From contig OX596339.1 in NCBI GenBank assembly GCA_951394405.1, forward strand, positions 1 to 64,000: 64,000 bases of DNA. The letters are read 5' to 3'. Below are positions 32,722-45,047 of the stretch, piece after piece. Source of the stretch: Coprinellus micaceus (taxonomy: Eukaryota; Basidiomycota; Agaricomycetes; Agaricales; Psathyrellaceae). Every line of letters starts with the position of its first letter. The first letter of the stretch is position 1. Below the pieces are notes generated by a model that did no database searches, was not told the origin of the DNA, and saw only the letters and a program-made list of their open reading frames with translations. The position numbers and the translations under genes were made by a program.

Positions 32722-35700
32722 GTGTTCAGTCTGGTGGTGAGGGTATATGTATTCATTGGTTTGAAGGTGAAGATCACTACTGGCCCTCTCCCACCCCATA
32801 GGCTGAAAGACAGGGAGAGAATGATTGAGGCCAAGGTTCATGGGTCCAACCAAATCAACAATGTGGTCACAGGTTCAGTGCCTAAACCCAAGAAAAAGGT
32901 TAGTCATTCCTAAGTTCATGTTTTTTTATTGTTGACTAACTTTGTTCAGGCAATTTCTGGCCCCATTACTGATGGGGCTTCTCCACCTGAGTATTTGAAG
33001 GCTTCACTGGGGTACAGCATGACCAAGTTTGTCCACCCACCAGCTGGATATCCAGAGATAGCTCTGCATATCTCTCAGAGAGGGTTGAGCAAGCCCAATC
33101 TGGCATGCTTCAGAAAGTTGGGTGGTACAAATGGCTCTGGATTGCAAAAGTCCAATCCTGATCATGCTATTCTGGTCATTGTTCCAGAGGCCATCCTTGA
33201 TCTGACTTCCTTAACCAAGGATACTACTGGGAAGATCCAAAAGGTCAGATTTAAGCCAGGGGTAAAGGGCAAGATCATTATTGTGGATGGTAGGCATAGG
33301 TGGGAGATATCCAAGGAGTACATGCAGGGTTTCCTTGAAACTGAAGCTGATCTGAGGATGGAGTTGGAAGGGCTGCCAGAGGAGAAGAGGGAGGAGGTGG
33401 AGGCCCAGTTGAAGGTGGTGGAGAAGACCATTAAAAAGCATGGTTACTGGTGTGCACATTTCTTGAGTGAAGGTATTATTCCATTTTATACACTTCATTT
33501 CAGTCTTAAGTTGGATTTATACTGACTCAACTCCAATAGAGATCATGAACACCCTGCCCAAAGCTCAAACTGCCCTGTTTGAAGTTACAGTTGGGCAAAA
33601 CAACAAACACAAGGCCCTGCCCCATAGTCCTGAAGACACATGGAGGATTACATTCACAAGGTTGGCCTCTGCTCAGACTCTGGAAGATGTTGAAGGTATC
33701 AAGAAGGCAGCTTGTAGTGTTTCAAGTGGTGGCTCAAAGAAGGAATTTTCCAAGCTCTTCAATAAGGGTGCTCAACAAGTCAAACTCTACAGACAACTCT
33801 ACACCATTCCATCCTTTTCCAAAATTCTCAGTCTCACTGTCACCTCTGCTCTAGCCCTGCAGCGTATTGGGTGGGCCTTCTACTATGCTATCATCCAACC
33901 CAGCTGGCTGGTGGCCCAGTACTTGTGTTCACCACTTTCCCTTCCCTCAACATCCAATGCTAATGCAACCTGGGATCTGATCATCCTTATCTCCAACACT
34001 GATGATCTCAAGGTGTCTGGTGTGGTCCTCAACGAGCTCATCCACCACTCTGCTGCATGTTTCCATACCCACTTGAAGGAGGTCTTTAATCACTTTGGAA
34101 CAGACAGTGGGGTGTGGGCTACTGCCTACAAGGACTATCTGGCTTCCTTGACTGACAGTCTGAAGACTGTTCTACTTCGGAAAGAAGCCACCCTTTCACA
34201 CTCAGACTTGGATATCTTCAAACTCCTTCTACAAAAACTGAAGCTTCTGTATGGCACTCCCCAACTTGCTTATGGACCAGGCCTAGTGCCCAGACTGCAT
34301 GGTTCTGTGCCTCTGTTGTGTCCCTGGTTTTGTGGGTATCTTCAAAAGATTCTTTTAGAGATGGAAAATCCAATCAACCTAGTATGTTTCTTGTCTGAAT
34401 CTGACCCACTATCATGCTAATTAACATATTTCCAGATATCTTCCATGCTTTCTCCTGGAATAAAGGTGGTTGTGGACAGTATGGCCTCTAGAGGCACAGC
34501 CAATCTCCACTACTCCTCCCTGGATGGAGCTATCCCTTTGGCACTGAAGTACAATATGTACTATGGTGTTGAAGGTTTGGTGGATGATGATGGCAACCCA
34601 GTACCCAACAATGCATACAAGACTTCAACATCCCAGGAGATGATGTCATATACCAAGCAGGGTCATCCTGGGGACTACTGGTACCTCAAGACCTGGGGTG
34701 ATATTCTGGCCATCTTTTTCAACTTCAGAATCTCCATCCTCCTTCCTCTGCTCACTCCTATTCAACAACTCCATTCCTCCTGTCCTTGGTTTAAGGCTGT
34801 CACACTACCAAATGAAGTGTCCAAGCTTTACTCTCAAGTCACCCATCACCTCCTGCACCAGTTCATGCCTCTATGGGAAGGGGAAATCAAACATGATGCC
34901 ACAACATCCAGCTCAAGTAGATTCATGGTCAGGCCTGGGCCTGTAGCCATGAAAAGCCTAACACAGTTGCCCAAGGAAAGCAATAAGCTTTCACTTGGCT
35001 TGGTCAAGGCCCTTGGATGCATCCCCTGGAATATCATGAAGTCCCAGAACAAGAAGGAAAACCAGAAGAAACTGTTGCAGGTACTAGCTCTGGAACACCA
35101 CTGGAAGACTGAGGTGGATGAATATCTGAAGGATGAAGACAGCCTGGCCCACTTGTTCTACTGTATTCAGAAGGCCCTAAAATCCAATCCAGCCCTCAAG
35201 CACTTCAGGTCCTGGTTTGCCCTTCCAACACATTCCACCTTCCAACCTCCCCAGATCAGCACTTCATGCATTACCACCAACAAATTCACACTGATGAAGT
35301 CAGAAAAGAAGGTCCAGGTTGATAAATCCTTCAATGTCCTGGTTAGAAGTTTGTTACAAGAGCACATTGGTGGCATTCAGGTTATAGGTGGAAAGAAGGG
35401 GAAGGGGTCTAGGTCCACCACCAGGTTGGATCCAAGGATTGCAGCTGCTGGAAAGGAGTTTTTGGAGGTGGTGTATTCAGTGATGGAAGAGGACTGGGGG
35501 ATAACAGAGGCTAAGGAAGATGAGGATTATGAACCACCTGTTTTGGAGGCCTCAGCCTTCAAACAGGTCAAGGTCAGGGATGGTAGTATGGTTGAATGGA
35601 AGGAGGCTTCACTGGCAGAGGTCAAAAGACATAGGGAGAGGGATTTACCCAAAAAGACAATGAATGGAGAGGATCAGGATCCTTCATTAGTCTACAGTGA

Positions 35701-36403
35701 TGAGGAGGAGGAGGAGGAGGAGGAGGAGGAGGAAGAACTGGAAGAGGAGGAGGAGGAGAAAGGAGGAGCAGGGGAGGAAGAGGGAGAAGGGGAGCAGGTG
35801 GGAGCAGGGGAGGAAGGGGAAGAAGGGGGAGCAGGGGAGCAGGAGGATCAGCAGATGCCATCAGATAGGCTGGAAAATGGAGGTCCCACAATTGCTGTAA
35901 ATGGGAAACAGTCTCAACCACAGCAGAAGGAGGAGGAGGAAGAGGAGGAGGAGGAGGAGGAGGAGGAGGAGGAGGAGGAGGAGGAGGAGGAGGAGGAGGA
36001 GGGACAGGTTAAGGCCAAGAGTGGTGACAATGCAGGTTCCATTCCTATTTTCCAGCAGGAACAGGAGCAGGAACAGGAACAGAAGATGGCAGATCACCAG
36101 CAGAATGCCCAGCAGGATCAGAAAATGGATGTAGACCTGAAGGAGTGGGAGTGGGATGAGCAGGAGTTGAGAGACAGTGAGGAGATGTTCAGGGGTGGGT
36201 TACAGTATCAGGCTGAGTTGAAGGGGCCTGCTGAGTGGTCTACAAGCTCAGACATAGAGGATGAGAATGAGGATGAGGATGAGGATGAGGATTTGTGGGA
36301 ACCATGGCCTCTGAAAAAGAGGATTAGATTTAACTTGCATGCCTCTGACTCTGACTCTGAGGATGGTTCACCCCCACCCAACAAAAAACCCAAACTACTG
36401 TAA
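32722..36403 (+). CDS. Large acidic protein with a ParB-like GRHR motif, apparently intact
   Basis: Exons of about 32722-32898, 32950-33472, 33504-34381 and 34436-36403 give about 1,180 residues. The introns at 32899-32949 and 34382-34435 are clean; the one at 33473-33503 is only 31 bp and may be misplaced. The start is uncertain (MFSLVV at 32722 or ATG 32821). In exon 2, ISQRGLSKPNLACFRKLGG and, further on, IIIVDGRHRWEISKEY resemble the ParB/Srx fold, where a G-x-H-R motif binds nucleotide. The middle is rich in Trp/Tyr/Leu helices. The C-terminus has Glu homopolymer runs (35703-35765, 35929-36001), a Gln/Glu repeat (36058-36085) and a basic KKRIRF plus final KKPKLL, suggesting nuclear location. 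A DNA-binding role is inference only. Confidence 0.55.
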
Positions 36404-37834
36404 TCCTTACTCTACATTGTTTTATATCTAATTACTGGGGTCCATGCCACTATTTGGCTAGATACTCCTCTGAAAAGAACATTGCTACATCTGACTGGTT
36501 AAAGCAGCATGGTTTAGCCATTAACAAGCTGCACACCTGTTGGCAACTGTACTACTCAGGAAATGTTGCAGAACACCTGCAGTCACACTATGTACCCATG
36601 AATGCACCAATAGAGGCCATCTTCTAAAAAATTGGAAAGGTTTGGGACATTCATAACAGTTATCCCAAGCTAACTTCAGCCCCAAAAGATCTTCTCAAGA
36701 TCTTCAACTGGAAATTTGGCATGCTGAGATGGTTAAGAAAATGGGTGTCCTGCTTGTGCAATGACAGGAAATCAGAAGTATATTCATAAACAAATCCTTA
36801 GTGTACATATGAGCCAACAGCTTCATCCACAGGTTAATGTCTACACTCAAGTGCTGAACAAAGGAGTTACCAAATCAAGCTTTGTGTACAACCAGTCATC
36901 ATGGAGTCTAAAGATGACAATGACAACAACAATGGTATGGCTGTGGAGTGGAAAAACCCTTATTTCACTGGAGTGGCTGGTGGTAGAAGCTAAGGTTGGT
37001 GTCTTATTGCTGGATGACCAAGTAGGACTTTATTTGAGGTAGTGGCTGGCAGTGTTGCAAACCATGAGCTTAGTATCAGCAACATCCTTTCACTTCTGGT
37101 CAACATTCTTTTTTTCAGCCTTCTTTATTTGCTTTCAAGCCCATAGTACACCAGAGGACTATGACTGTAGTATTAGGTTAGGTGCACATTCAACACTAAT
37201 TGCCATCTTCTCAGAACCCCTTCCATTGGCCAGCACTACAGTGCACTTCTCCAGAGGCTAATGTGATCTATCTGATGGTCTTTTGCAAGCTCACATCAAC
37301 AGACCAAAGACTGCTGATTTGGTTCTCCTACTAATCTATCCAGGTCATGTATGAGTTAAGAAACAATCTTGGCATCTGTCCTGGCTCTACACTCCACTAT
37401 GGGCCCCAGACCTCATGATCCTCATACAGGCTATGTAGGGCCATTATCAGGATGCATTTTCCCACAGAGTCTACCTCTGGGGGGACTTGGAAGAAGATGT
37501 CTGAAAAGGTGAAGAGGCCAGACGAATGGTGGAGCATCTGGAAAACAGATGGGAGTTCTCTGGTTGGTCAAGATGCATAAAAAATGGAGGGATTTTTGTT
37601 AGGGAGTTGAGGGCCATAGGATGAAGAAGTCAAATTGATACAGGAGACTGGATGATGCATTTGAGTCAAGGAGACAAGCTGGGAGCCAAGTAGAATTACA
37701 GACTGCATAGAGGGCAATGATTGTCACCATCAGATGTTCAAGCCAGAGTAAGCCATATAGACCTTGTAAATGATTCATTTCTGTCATAAACCCAGCAGTT
37801 TCTGTTTGAGGTCATGCATTTCCACAATGTTATG
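36404..37834. other. Intergenic, no supported gene
   Basis: Short frames occur on both strands but none has introns, repeats or motifs that I recognise. The stretch may contain old element remnants. Confidence 0.4.
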
Positions 37835-38537
37835 TGTTACACTTCGCTTCACTCCTTCCCTCCTTCGCTATGCACTGCCACTATTATTTCTTTTTCTCTT
37901 TTTATGACTCATAGTGACGTAGTACGACCCCGCAGCTACCCCGCAGCTACCCCTGACTCATGCGCAGCATGTGCTTACTATTACTCCACCAGACTCCACC
38001 CTACTCCACTAATGCTCCACTTACCCCATTATTACCTCACTATATCGTCATACGCAGCTACCCCATGACTCACACTAATGGGTATATAAACCCCACAGAT
38101 TGCTCCATGTACCTTAGCTTGTTATACTTTAATCTTAGTCCCCTTTCGCCCACTTCACATCTCCGCACTTCCTCCCTCAAGCTCCTGCAAGACTTACGAT
38201 CCTCTCCACAAGACTCTATTACGCCCCACGCTTAGACGGTGAACACCACACCTCAATCCTTCCACACTCTACTGTCGCCGATACAGTAAACCGCTGTGTG
38301 ACAAGCAGGACTTGACTAGTACTGATTGATAGGAGGACCCCTGATCAACGACGTACCAACTAGTGAGTGCCTATAGTATCCAATAGCCTCTGACGTGTCT
38401 GGGGGAACGTGCAAGCTAGATACCAGTGTGATGTGCTATTGCCTAATAGACGTGCGACTGCAAGTACAGACAGATAGTTAGACCAAGGTTAATGACCAGT
38501 GACGGACAACACAAACTCCCTCATTGAGGTCGTAACA
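37835..38537. mobile_element. Solo LTR, 703 bp
   Basis: It begins TGTTACAC and ends GGTCGTAACA, the TG...CA ends of an LTR, with a short terminal inversion (TGTTAC/GTAACA). The 5 bp on each side are the same, TTATG (37830-37834 and 38538-38542). A TATA-like GGGTATATAAACCCC lies inside near 38086. No retrotransposon coding region adjoins it, so it is a solo LTR left by recombination. Strand is tentative; the TATA suggests plus. Confidence 0.85.
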
Positions 38538-38542
38538 TTATG

Positions 38543-39155
38543 CATGATTGCTTGGAGCGCTCTTCTCTTGTTTGCAAGTTGTTTGATGGACAATGGAGAC
38601 GATACCGTCAAGCAGTCATAGAGGGACAAGATGTTGGAGTACAATGCACATGCCTCTAACACCGCGCACAGCAGTTGCACTGCCTCTTCACAGCATCACA
38701 CTGCTTCTGTACAGCATGTGCTATGCACACTGCCTCCCTACTTCTATTCTCAAACTTTCTATTGTTCTCCACTATTACTCATTATTGCTGTGCACTGTCT
38801 ATATATTCACACCTGTGAGTGGGTGGTTCCCCATTGAATCCATCCCACTCACAGGTACGTATCTACTCTCTTTTGTACTTCACATACTTATTGAATCCAT
38901 CCCACTCACAGTGGTCTTACTCTGTGACTTGCTCTGTTGACACAAGGGGTTTGGCAAGGGGGGAGTTGTATTGGGCCTTGATTTGGTGCTAAAGTGGGAA
39001 TCCAAGTCAGAACAGAGAGTAAAAGGTAGCACAACCATGCTCCATGCATCTGGATATGGTCTAAGTAATTGGGAGTCCATGGCGCTAGCTCTGGCACTGC
39101 AAAGAGGAAAAGGTGCAAGTCATTAAAGCAACTGGTAAGAACTGGCTTTATTGAA
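38543..39155. other. Intergenic with a small duplicated block
   Basis: TTGAATCCATCCCACTCACA occurs twice, near 38834 and 38890. Its reverse (TGTGAGTGGGTGG) is near 38813, giving a possible hairpin. No gene is supported. Confidence 0.45.
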
Positions 39156-39930
39156 TCACATTGCAGGACAGCTCACCACTAAGGCCCATTTTGAGAGAGA
39201 TGAAGGGCTGGGATTCCTCACATGAGATTTATTCCCATTGGTTTTTATGCTGGTCTGCATGTTCTTCGTCCTCATCAACCTCTGAGTCCTGGGATGCATG
39301 CTGAGAGATGCTTTTGCCATCCTGGGGTGAATATGCAAAGTGGATGCCAAGCCCTGGGGTCATCATAGCAGCAATTTTTGTGTCTGGTTTCAGCTCAAGA
39401 GGGGTGCCAGCAATGGGATGAGTGCTGAAAGAGAGCAAAGTCTGTTGATCCAATTCCAAATCAAGGCCATGCTCTTGTTCCATGATGGCAGAGGTGCCAT
39501 AGAAAGCCATTGGGGCAGGGAGGGAACAGTAGAGATGATGTGTATGTTGTTGGGTCTTCCTGAGCATGTGCCAGAGGTGGGGAAAATGATGGCAGGAACA
39601 AAGTGAGGATGCAGCAGTTTTGGGTACATCATGGTTTCAGTGACCATCTGATGAAACCATATCTTTCCAGATCTAGCATATCAGACCTCCCAGAACCGCA
39701 AGTCTGATGCCCAATCAGGGAAGACATTGTACCCTCTGATCTACCTGGCAATTGCTAATAACTTCAACTATTCTCCACCCCAATAAAAGCACTCCCTCCA
39801 AGGCTTGATTCCAAATCCAAGGGAATTCACCATTCACCCCATTAGTCATGCAATTAATTTGTTCATATTTGTGCAGGGGGCCAAGCCTTGAATACTCCTT
39901 CTGAGATGGACACCAAGTCCCTGCTTTCAC
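39156..39930 (-). pseudogene. Hypothetical protein fragment
   Basis: Minus-strand coding-like pieces in order: WNQALEGVLLLGWRIVEVIS (about 39870-39730), MYPKLLHPHFVPAIIFPTSG (about 39630-39565), and MEQEHGLDLELDQQTLLSFS to an acidic end DSEVDEDEEHADQHKN with stop at 39229. Small introns or decay separate them. No family is recognised. Confidence 0.3.
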
Positions 39931-40063
39931 TCAGCAAGACCATTGTCATTATACTGAATCCCATTTAATTTGTACATGGGCTGCAAAGCTTGTGGGTGGG
40001 ACTCAGAGTGCCCATGTATACCATTGGCCTGATGCTCAATATAATGCCCTAGAAATAGTCGTG

Positions 40064-40550
40064 GTCACAGTAGGGATTTCGATGTGATTTCAAGTCGATT
40101 TTGGGGGAGATTTCGCTTTGGTTTTCGATCACTTGTGACTCAAATCGAGTCGAAATGGAGTGCTGATGTCACGCACTGGGCGAAATCAACTATAGGAAGA
40201 ACCTGTCAGAGTGTGAACATCGCCGAACAGCACTCAACAGTCTTGATAAATATGTTTTCTTATACACCTTTGGCAGCAGCATGATCCCCTGTGAGGGAGG
40301 TCTGTGCCTTGGCCATGGTAAAGATGAGATATGGAAGAGAAAATAGAAGAGAAAAAAGACACAGCACAAGACACAGCAATGTCGAGTTCAAACTCCACAC
40401 AATTGAAATCTGCCCAGTGTCTGAAACCAGCGAAATCAGAGTTGCGGTCAGAGTTGGTTTCAGTTTGATTTCAATTCCACATCCTTGAAAACCGAAGCAA
40501 AATCTCCCTCAAAATTGACTCAAAATTGCATCAAAATCCCTACTGTGACA
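40064..40550. mobile_element. MITE-like element with about 65-bp inverted ends
   Basis: The left end GTCACAGTAGGGATTTCGAT and the reverse complement of the right end (GTCACAGTAGGGATTTTGAT) match. The similarity continues for about 65 bp through GGGGGAGATTTCGCTTTGGT versus GAGGGAGATTTTGCTTCGGT. No coding region lies inside. I could not find a matching target duplication. Several differences between the ends are CG versus TG or CA. Confidence 0.65.
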
Positions 40551-42002
40551 GTGACTAATGCTCCAAATTGCATTCAAGTGAATGATATGTCTGGGAGCTG
40601 GCACTCGGCATCTATAATACAGGTCAGCCCATCTGTCTGGGTAGGAGAAGATAAATGTTGTAGAGCAATGAAAAGAGTAAAAATGGCACTCCTCTGTACT
40701 GAGAACGCACAGTGAACAACCTAAATTAGCACATCTTCTCCATATCACATCTCAAGAAGAAACTGGGGTGGGCGCAAGAGGTAGCCTGCTTTGTAGCCAG
40801 TAAGCTTCCAGTAATCCTGCTAGCAGCACCATTATACTTGCTGGCCCCACCACCGTGCAGATAGAAACGGTTCGAATTTGGATGTACCTATCTTGAAATC
40901 CATTAGCATTAGGTCTAGAGAGCCATGGAAGTGGGACTGGCCAACCCACCTTTCCTAAGGGGTGATTGTCCAGGCAATAAGTTGGGCCTATCATTCTGTG
41001 ACTGGAATGCCTATACCCAAAGGCAATGGTGTATACAGCATAGGATATGCCCCTCCTATCCTGAGCCTAGCCTGCGTGTTTGGTCCCATTTTGCACATCG
41101 GCGTTTTGAATGGCTCATGATTCATCCTGTGTGAGGTGATTGGTATCCAGAGTGCTCTCAAGGACACTGAGCACTAAAGGGCTACACCACCAAGGCAATT
41201 GGGTACCCAGTAGATCCAGATATAAACCATTGTCAAGTTACTGCTAAGAAGTGTCGTTCTGGTGTGGATGGAAGCTCAGAGCTGTGTGGCATGCCAGAAG
41301 CATGTGACTGGGGTTTATTCAGGGTATGGATTGGACACTGGTGGTGCAAAACATTGTGCCGATGCTCTGAGGGCATCTGAGCCATATCAGAATCACGCAT
41401 GCTGAACATGATTCCTTTCTTCCTCCCTTGGGGCTCTCTGCAATTCCCAATTTCAATTCTTTCATTGAACTAGCTGAGCATGGATCACCAGGACCTTTCC
41501 ATGGTTCAATTGCACCAAGTTAAGAGTCCGTTGCAGAAGCTGACTCAAAGCACCCTCTCTCTCTCTTCCCTCCTTCCGCTTGCCCTTTTCCTCTTGGCTG
41601 GTCATTGATAGCACCAGGGCTGGTAGGTTCCATGTTTCTTGTTCTCTGAGATAAATTATTGACACTCCACATGTATAACCAATTCAACTCTCTCCCTTGG
41701 CTGGCATCCAGCATCGACCAGGTACGCAGCTCTGCAGCTACTCACTGTGCACGACTCTGAACAATTTCCAGAAGGCTCTCTACCTCATTGTGGGGTGTAT
41801 ATGTCGCCATTAAAAAACACAAGGTAAGTTCTCAGTCACCCTCCCAGTAATCAGTCAGAAGGCTAATTCAACATGTACAGTTAGAAGGTCACTGTTTGGT
41901 CACAGTCTCAAAACTCTTGATATTTGCCTGTCCTGTGTTGGAGTTGCAGGTGAGCAGGAGCACACAGAGACAACTGATATTCCTATAAATAATTCCCAAT
42001 AA
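40551..42002. other. Intergenic, nothing recognised
   Basis: No gene, RNA or repeat that I can support. Scattered short frames only. Confidence 0.4.
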
Positions 42003-42925
42003 TCAGTAGGGCCAAGCAGAGTAAATGCGAACGAAATGGGGGGACATGCCTTTGAAACCATACACGGTCACTTGCAGGGACCGCCGACCAACGCAGGTAC
42101 AACGACGTTGTGTATCTCGACTAATAAAGAGTAAGTTTTTTGACCGTTGAAGTAGATCCATGTATATAGGAATCAGGGCAGGGACAAGCTCACTCCAGCG
42201 TTCCCATTTGAGCAGTCGTTTGTGGATGTTCCGAGCCTGAGTCGATGGAGGAGTATTATCAACAGGGCCAGGGACCCTCGAGCGCACCACCGTATGAGGT
42301 CTTCGCTGTACATACACCTTCCCGCCAGCTCGTATGTCGACTTGGGGCCGTAGAACAAAACCTCTCTTCTTCAGACCACATGGGGCCTTGACCACTTCAC
42401 CAGCAGGAACCCATTTCCTACGTTGCAGTGTTGACGCTGCAAGACACGGAGCACACGGTGCTCTGAACGACATAGACAGGAAAGAGGAGAGGACACCTAA
42501 CCGGGGGAGGAACCAAGAATGTGAGTATCTTAAGCGGCCTATCTGAGGCAGTATCTTGGAATATCACAGGTGCAACGTATCATAAAAGGTAATAGAAGTA
42601 CAAGAGCTGTAAAAAGGAAGATTAGACCGAATTAGCTCCGTGACCATGCAAGAAACAAACAGGCTTACAGCATGTAAGATGTGATGGAGCTGCAAGACAA
42701 GGGCATATATGGCATCAAGATAGAGGCTGAAGATAGTTTAATACAGGGTGCGGCTAGGCAATGGACAGAGTTAATGGACTTACGTTCGACAGTATCAAGG
42801 AAGAAGCCAGCAAATTGCGAAAGAATTGATGAGAGTTCTAGTTTATCCAGATGAGCACAATCGTCGCAAGTTAGGGAATCAGAAGCACTGACAGGTAAGG
42901 GAGCCAAACGAGCGAACGGGCACTT
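42003..42925 (-). pseudogene. KDZ transposase CxC1-region fragment, better-preserved copy
   Basis: The minus-strand frame (42473 to 42003) encodes 156 residues. The recognisable part is RLLKWERWSELVPALIPIYM, then RCTCVGRRSLQVTVYGFKGM and VRIYSAWPY. This has the spacing of the CxC1 cluster found N-terminal to KDZ transposases: a tryptophan-led helix, C-x-C, a Leu-x-Val strand, then a second cysteine site. The second Cys pair and the whole catalytic part are missing because the frame ends at 42003. Upstream sequence to 42925 is shared with the copy near 16 kb. The retrotransposon's LTR begins 58 bp beyond. Confidence 0.5.
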
Positions 42926-42983
42926 CACAAACACGAGCACGATGGGGAAGGCGGCAAGGGACAATAGGCGCCTGACCGAACGT

Positions 42984-44126
42984 TGTCGACAAGGTAGTGG
43001 TTACCTTCTGGGTTTCGGCGGAAACTGCGTTGTTCGGCCTATTCCAGTTTCGAGAGGTTCCACCCAAGGTGATTGGGTTTGCCGGTTTCCTGGCAAAATA
43101 ACTTGTAGGTATGATTCGTACGAAGCGGTACAAAATCAGAGAGTAGATATGCAAAAGTACAAAGATTGTCACTAGACGAATCCTGTAGCTATGCAATCAG
43201 CAATATTAGGGAAAGGAATAGAGGTTGAGTTGATAGAGAGGTGTGATTCTCCGTATTCTAGTACAACGTAGAATAGGATAGAGGTGTGCGGTCGATACGT
43301 CGTAACAGGGATATAGTACAAGTTTCTGTGAACTTCGAATACTATAGGAACAAATCAAGCAGGACGGACTAGGCTTCAAGCGCAACTGGGATGAAGACGT
43401 GCTAGTACTATGCTCCGAGCACTACGGGGTCGAAGACTTTGGTGACTAGGACAGAGTGAAACTTCGGGTTCAACCTTCTGAGATAGTGCTGTCTGTGGGT
43501 GGCTTTGCTCCTCCTTATATACTGTTCGAGAGGCTGCACTGCCTTCAATCCATACATAGTAATTTCTACACTACTGGGAAAAACTAGAAAAGGTGATGAA
43601 TAATCACAGGAAGGAAAGTGGTGCTTTGCGAGAAGACTCGACCCATTTGAGGGTAGATTGTCTTGAGACGTTCACGCATGAATAAGCGATAACTGGTCTA
43701 GGCTCCTGAAGGCTATGTTTGACGGGAAAATATTCCTTGAGTCTGACGAATCATTGGAGTTTCTTCCCGCAGGATCAGTCAGCATGAGTCAGTTGCTCTC
43801 CAAGTCTGACGAATCAAAGAGTATTTCTTCCTGCAGGATCAGTCAGCACTGACGAGGCTGTGGTGATCCTACCTTATAGGGAGAATTTGACTACGCGCTT
43901 CAGTTAGGCGCTCACTAATCGCATTTAGCATGTGGCATTCCGGATTTCACAAGGCTGTGCGTCTTGAGAAAGGGCTGTGTGCCATGTGGTTTAGCTGTGG
44001 ATGGTTGTCTTATTGGTTGACATGTCAATGGTATGAGTCTCCGATATTCCCTTTGGGAAGTATTTCTCCTATCGATTCAAATGGGTTGTGAGGTGTCTTA
44101 GTACCAAACATATAATGTCGACGACA
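42984..44126 (-). repeat. 3' LTR of copy 1, 1143 bp
   Basis: On the minus strand it begins TGTCGTCGACATTATATG and ends CTTGTCGACA. It has the same length as the LTR at 60170-61312 and is nearly identical to it; one clear difference is CG here (about 43978) versus CA in the other. An internal block containing GTCTGACGAATC and GCAGGATCAGTCAGC is duplicated in tandem (about 43740-43855). I see no clear polypurine tract just before it. Confidence 0.9.
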
Positions 44127-44222
44127 TATTCGCAGGGAACAGATTCAAACCGTCCTCGGTTGTCCAGCGAGCAAGGCATTTGATCGATTTGGGAACATAG
44201 GGACTACGCATATCTACGACAT

Positions 44223-45047
44223 TCATTCAACTACAGTCTCTCGTTCAACAGAACAAACCAGGCCAGCTGGCTGTCGGGGACGTGGTGAACCAGTAGGTTG
44301 AGCAGAGCGAAGCATGGTGACACGACGTTTGAGGTGCTTCAAACGGTTGGGAAGGGAGTGGGCAACATAGCGGAGACGATTGAGGAATGTATTCTGAGCA
44401 GCATACGTGGGGTCGTTCCACCAATCAAGCCGAGGACCGGCGTCATTCATCTTGACGATGTTAGACAGAGTGACGAGGATGTATGTGGGGAGGTGGAGGT
44501 GTATGGGGCGGCCAGTCTTGTCGTAAGGAACAAGCTCGACGAAAGCGAACTTGCCCCGCTTCTCAAGGCAGCGGACAGCGATGTGGCGATAATTGTGAAC
44601 GTTGACGTCACCAATGGCGAAGGTAGTTCCGAACGAAATTTCAGGAGGAAGATGGCCGTGGACACCGATGAGGCGTATGACTTTGGTGTCCTTGTAGGTG
44701 TAGATGGGTTCGGCGGTCTGCAGGTTGTGGGGAAGGAAGGTCGGCATCGGCTCCCAGAGCAGGGACATGGCATGGGTGGTGGGAGGATATGTGTCAAACG
44801 TTGGACGGTAGGGTTCTTGACCGAATGGGTGGGACGCAAGATTGTATTCGTGTTCATCTGCGACAAGCGATGTATATTGGAAACATAAGTGGCCTGCATG
44901 CGGGTTCCACCTGAGAGGGGTAGGTACGGTTTGCTTGGCGATGGAGCGAGTGTCGATTGAGACGAGACTCGGGCTGCTTGGATAATGCAGGCTCGAAATG
45001 TAGACAAAGGGCATGGAAGGAGTGGTGGAGGACGGTCGGGACTGCAT
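44223..45047 (-). CDS. Third ORF downstream of pol, unknown function
   Basis: This is a 274-residue frame between pol and the 3' LTR, in the pol frame but separated from it by about 97 bp. It reads MQSRPSSTTPSMPFVYISSL, with a central part EISFGTTFAIGDVNVHNYRH and a basic C-terminus (LPNRLKHLKRRVTML). There is no signal peptide or membrane segment like that of an envelope protein, and no domain I recognise. It has kept a full open frame, which argues for a real accessory gene. Copy 2 cannot be compared because it runs off the window. Confidence 0.55.
   Translation of the reverse strand: MQSRPSSTTPSMPFVYISSLHYPSSPSLVSIDTRSIAKQTVPTPLRWNPHAGHLCFQYTSLVADEHEYNLASHPFGQEPYRPTFDTYPPTTHAMSLLWEPMPTFLPHNLQTAEPIYTYKDTKVIRLIGVHGHLPPEISFGTTFAIGDVNVHNYRHIAVRCLEKRGKFAFVELVPYDKTGRPIHLHLPTYILVTLSNIVKMNDAGPRLDWWNDPTYAAQNTFLNRLRYVAHSLPNRLKHLKRRVTMLRSAQPTGSPRPRQPAGLVCSVERETVVE

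Noticed and set aside
35861..36134. Arg-only and Leu-only frames around the GAG/AGG run
   Set aside because: Shadow frames of the Glu homopolymer in the ParB-like gene.
44298..44888. 196-residue plus-strand frame
   Set aside because: Antisense of the third ORF of the retrotransposon.
44223..45047. Third ORF as an envelope gene
   Set aside because: No signal peptide, membrane span or cysteine pattern expected of an envelope protein.
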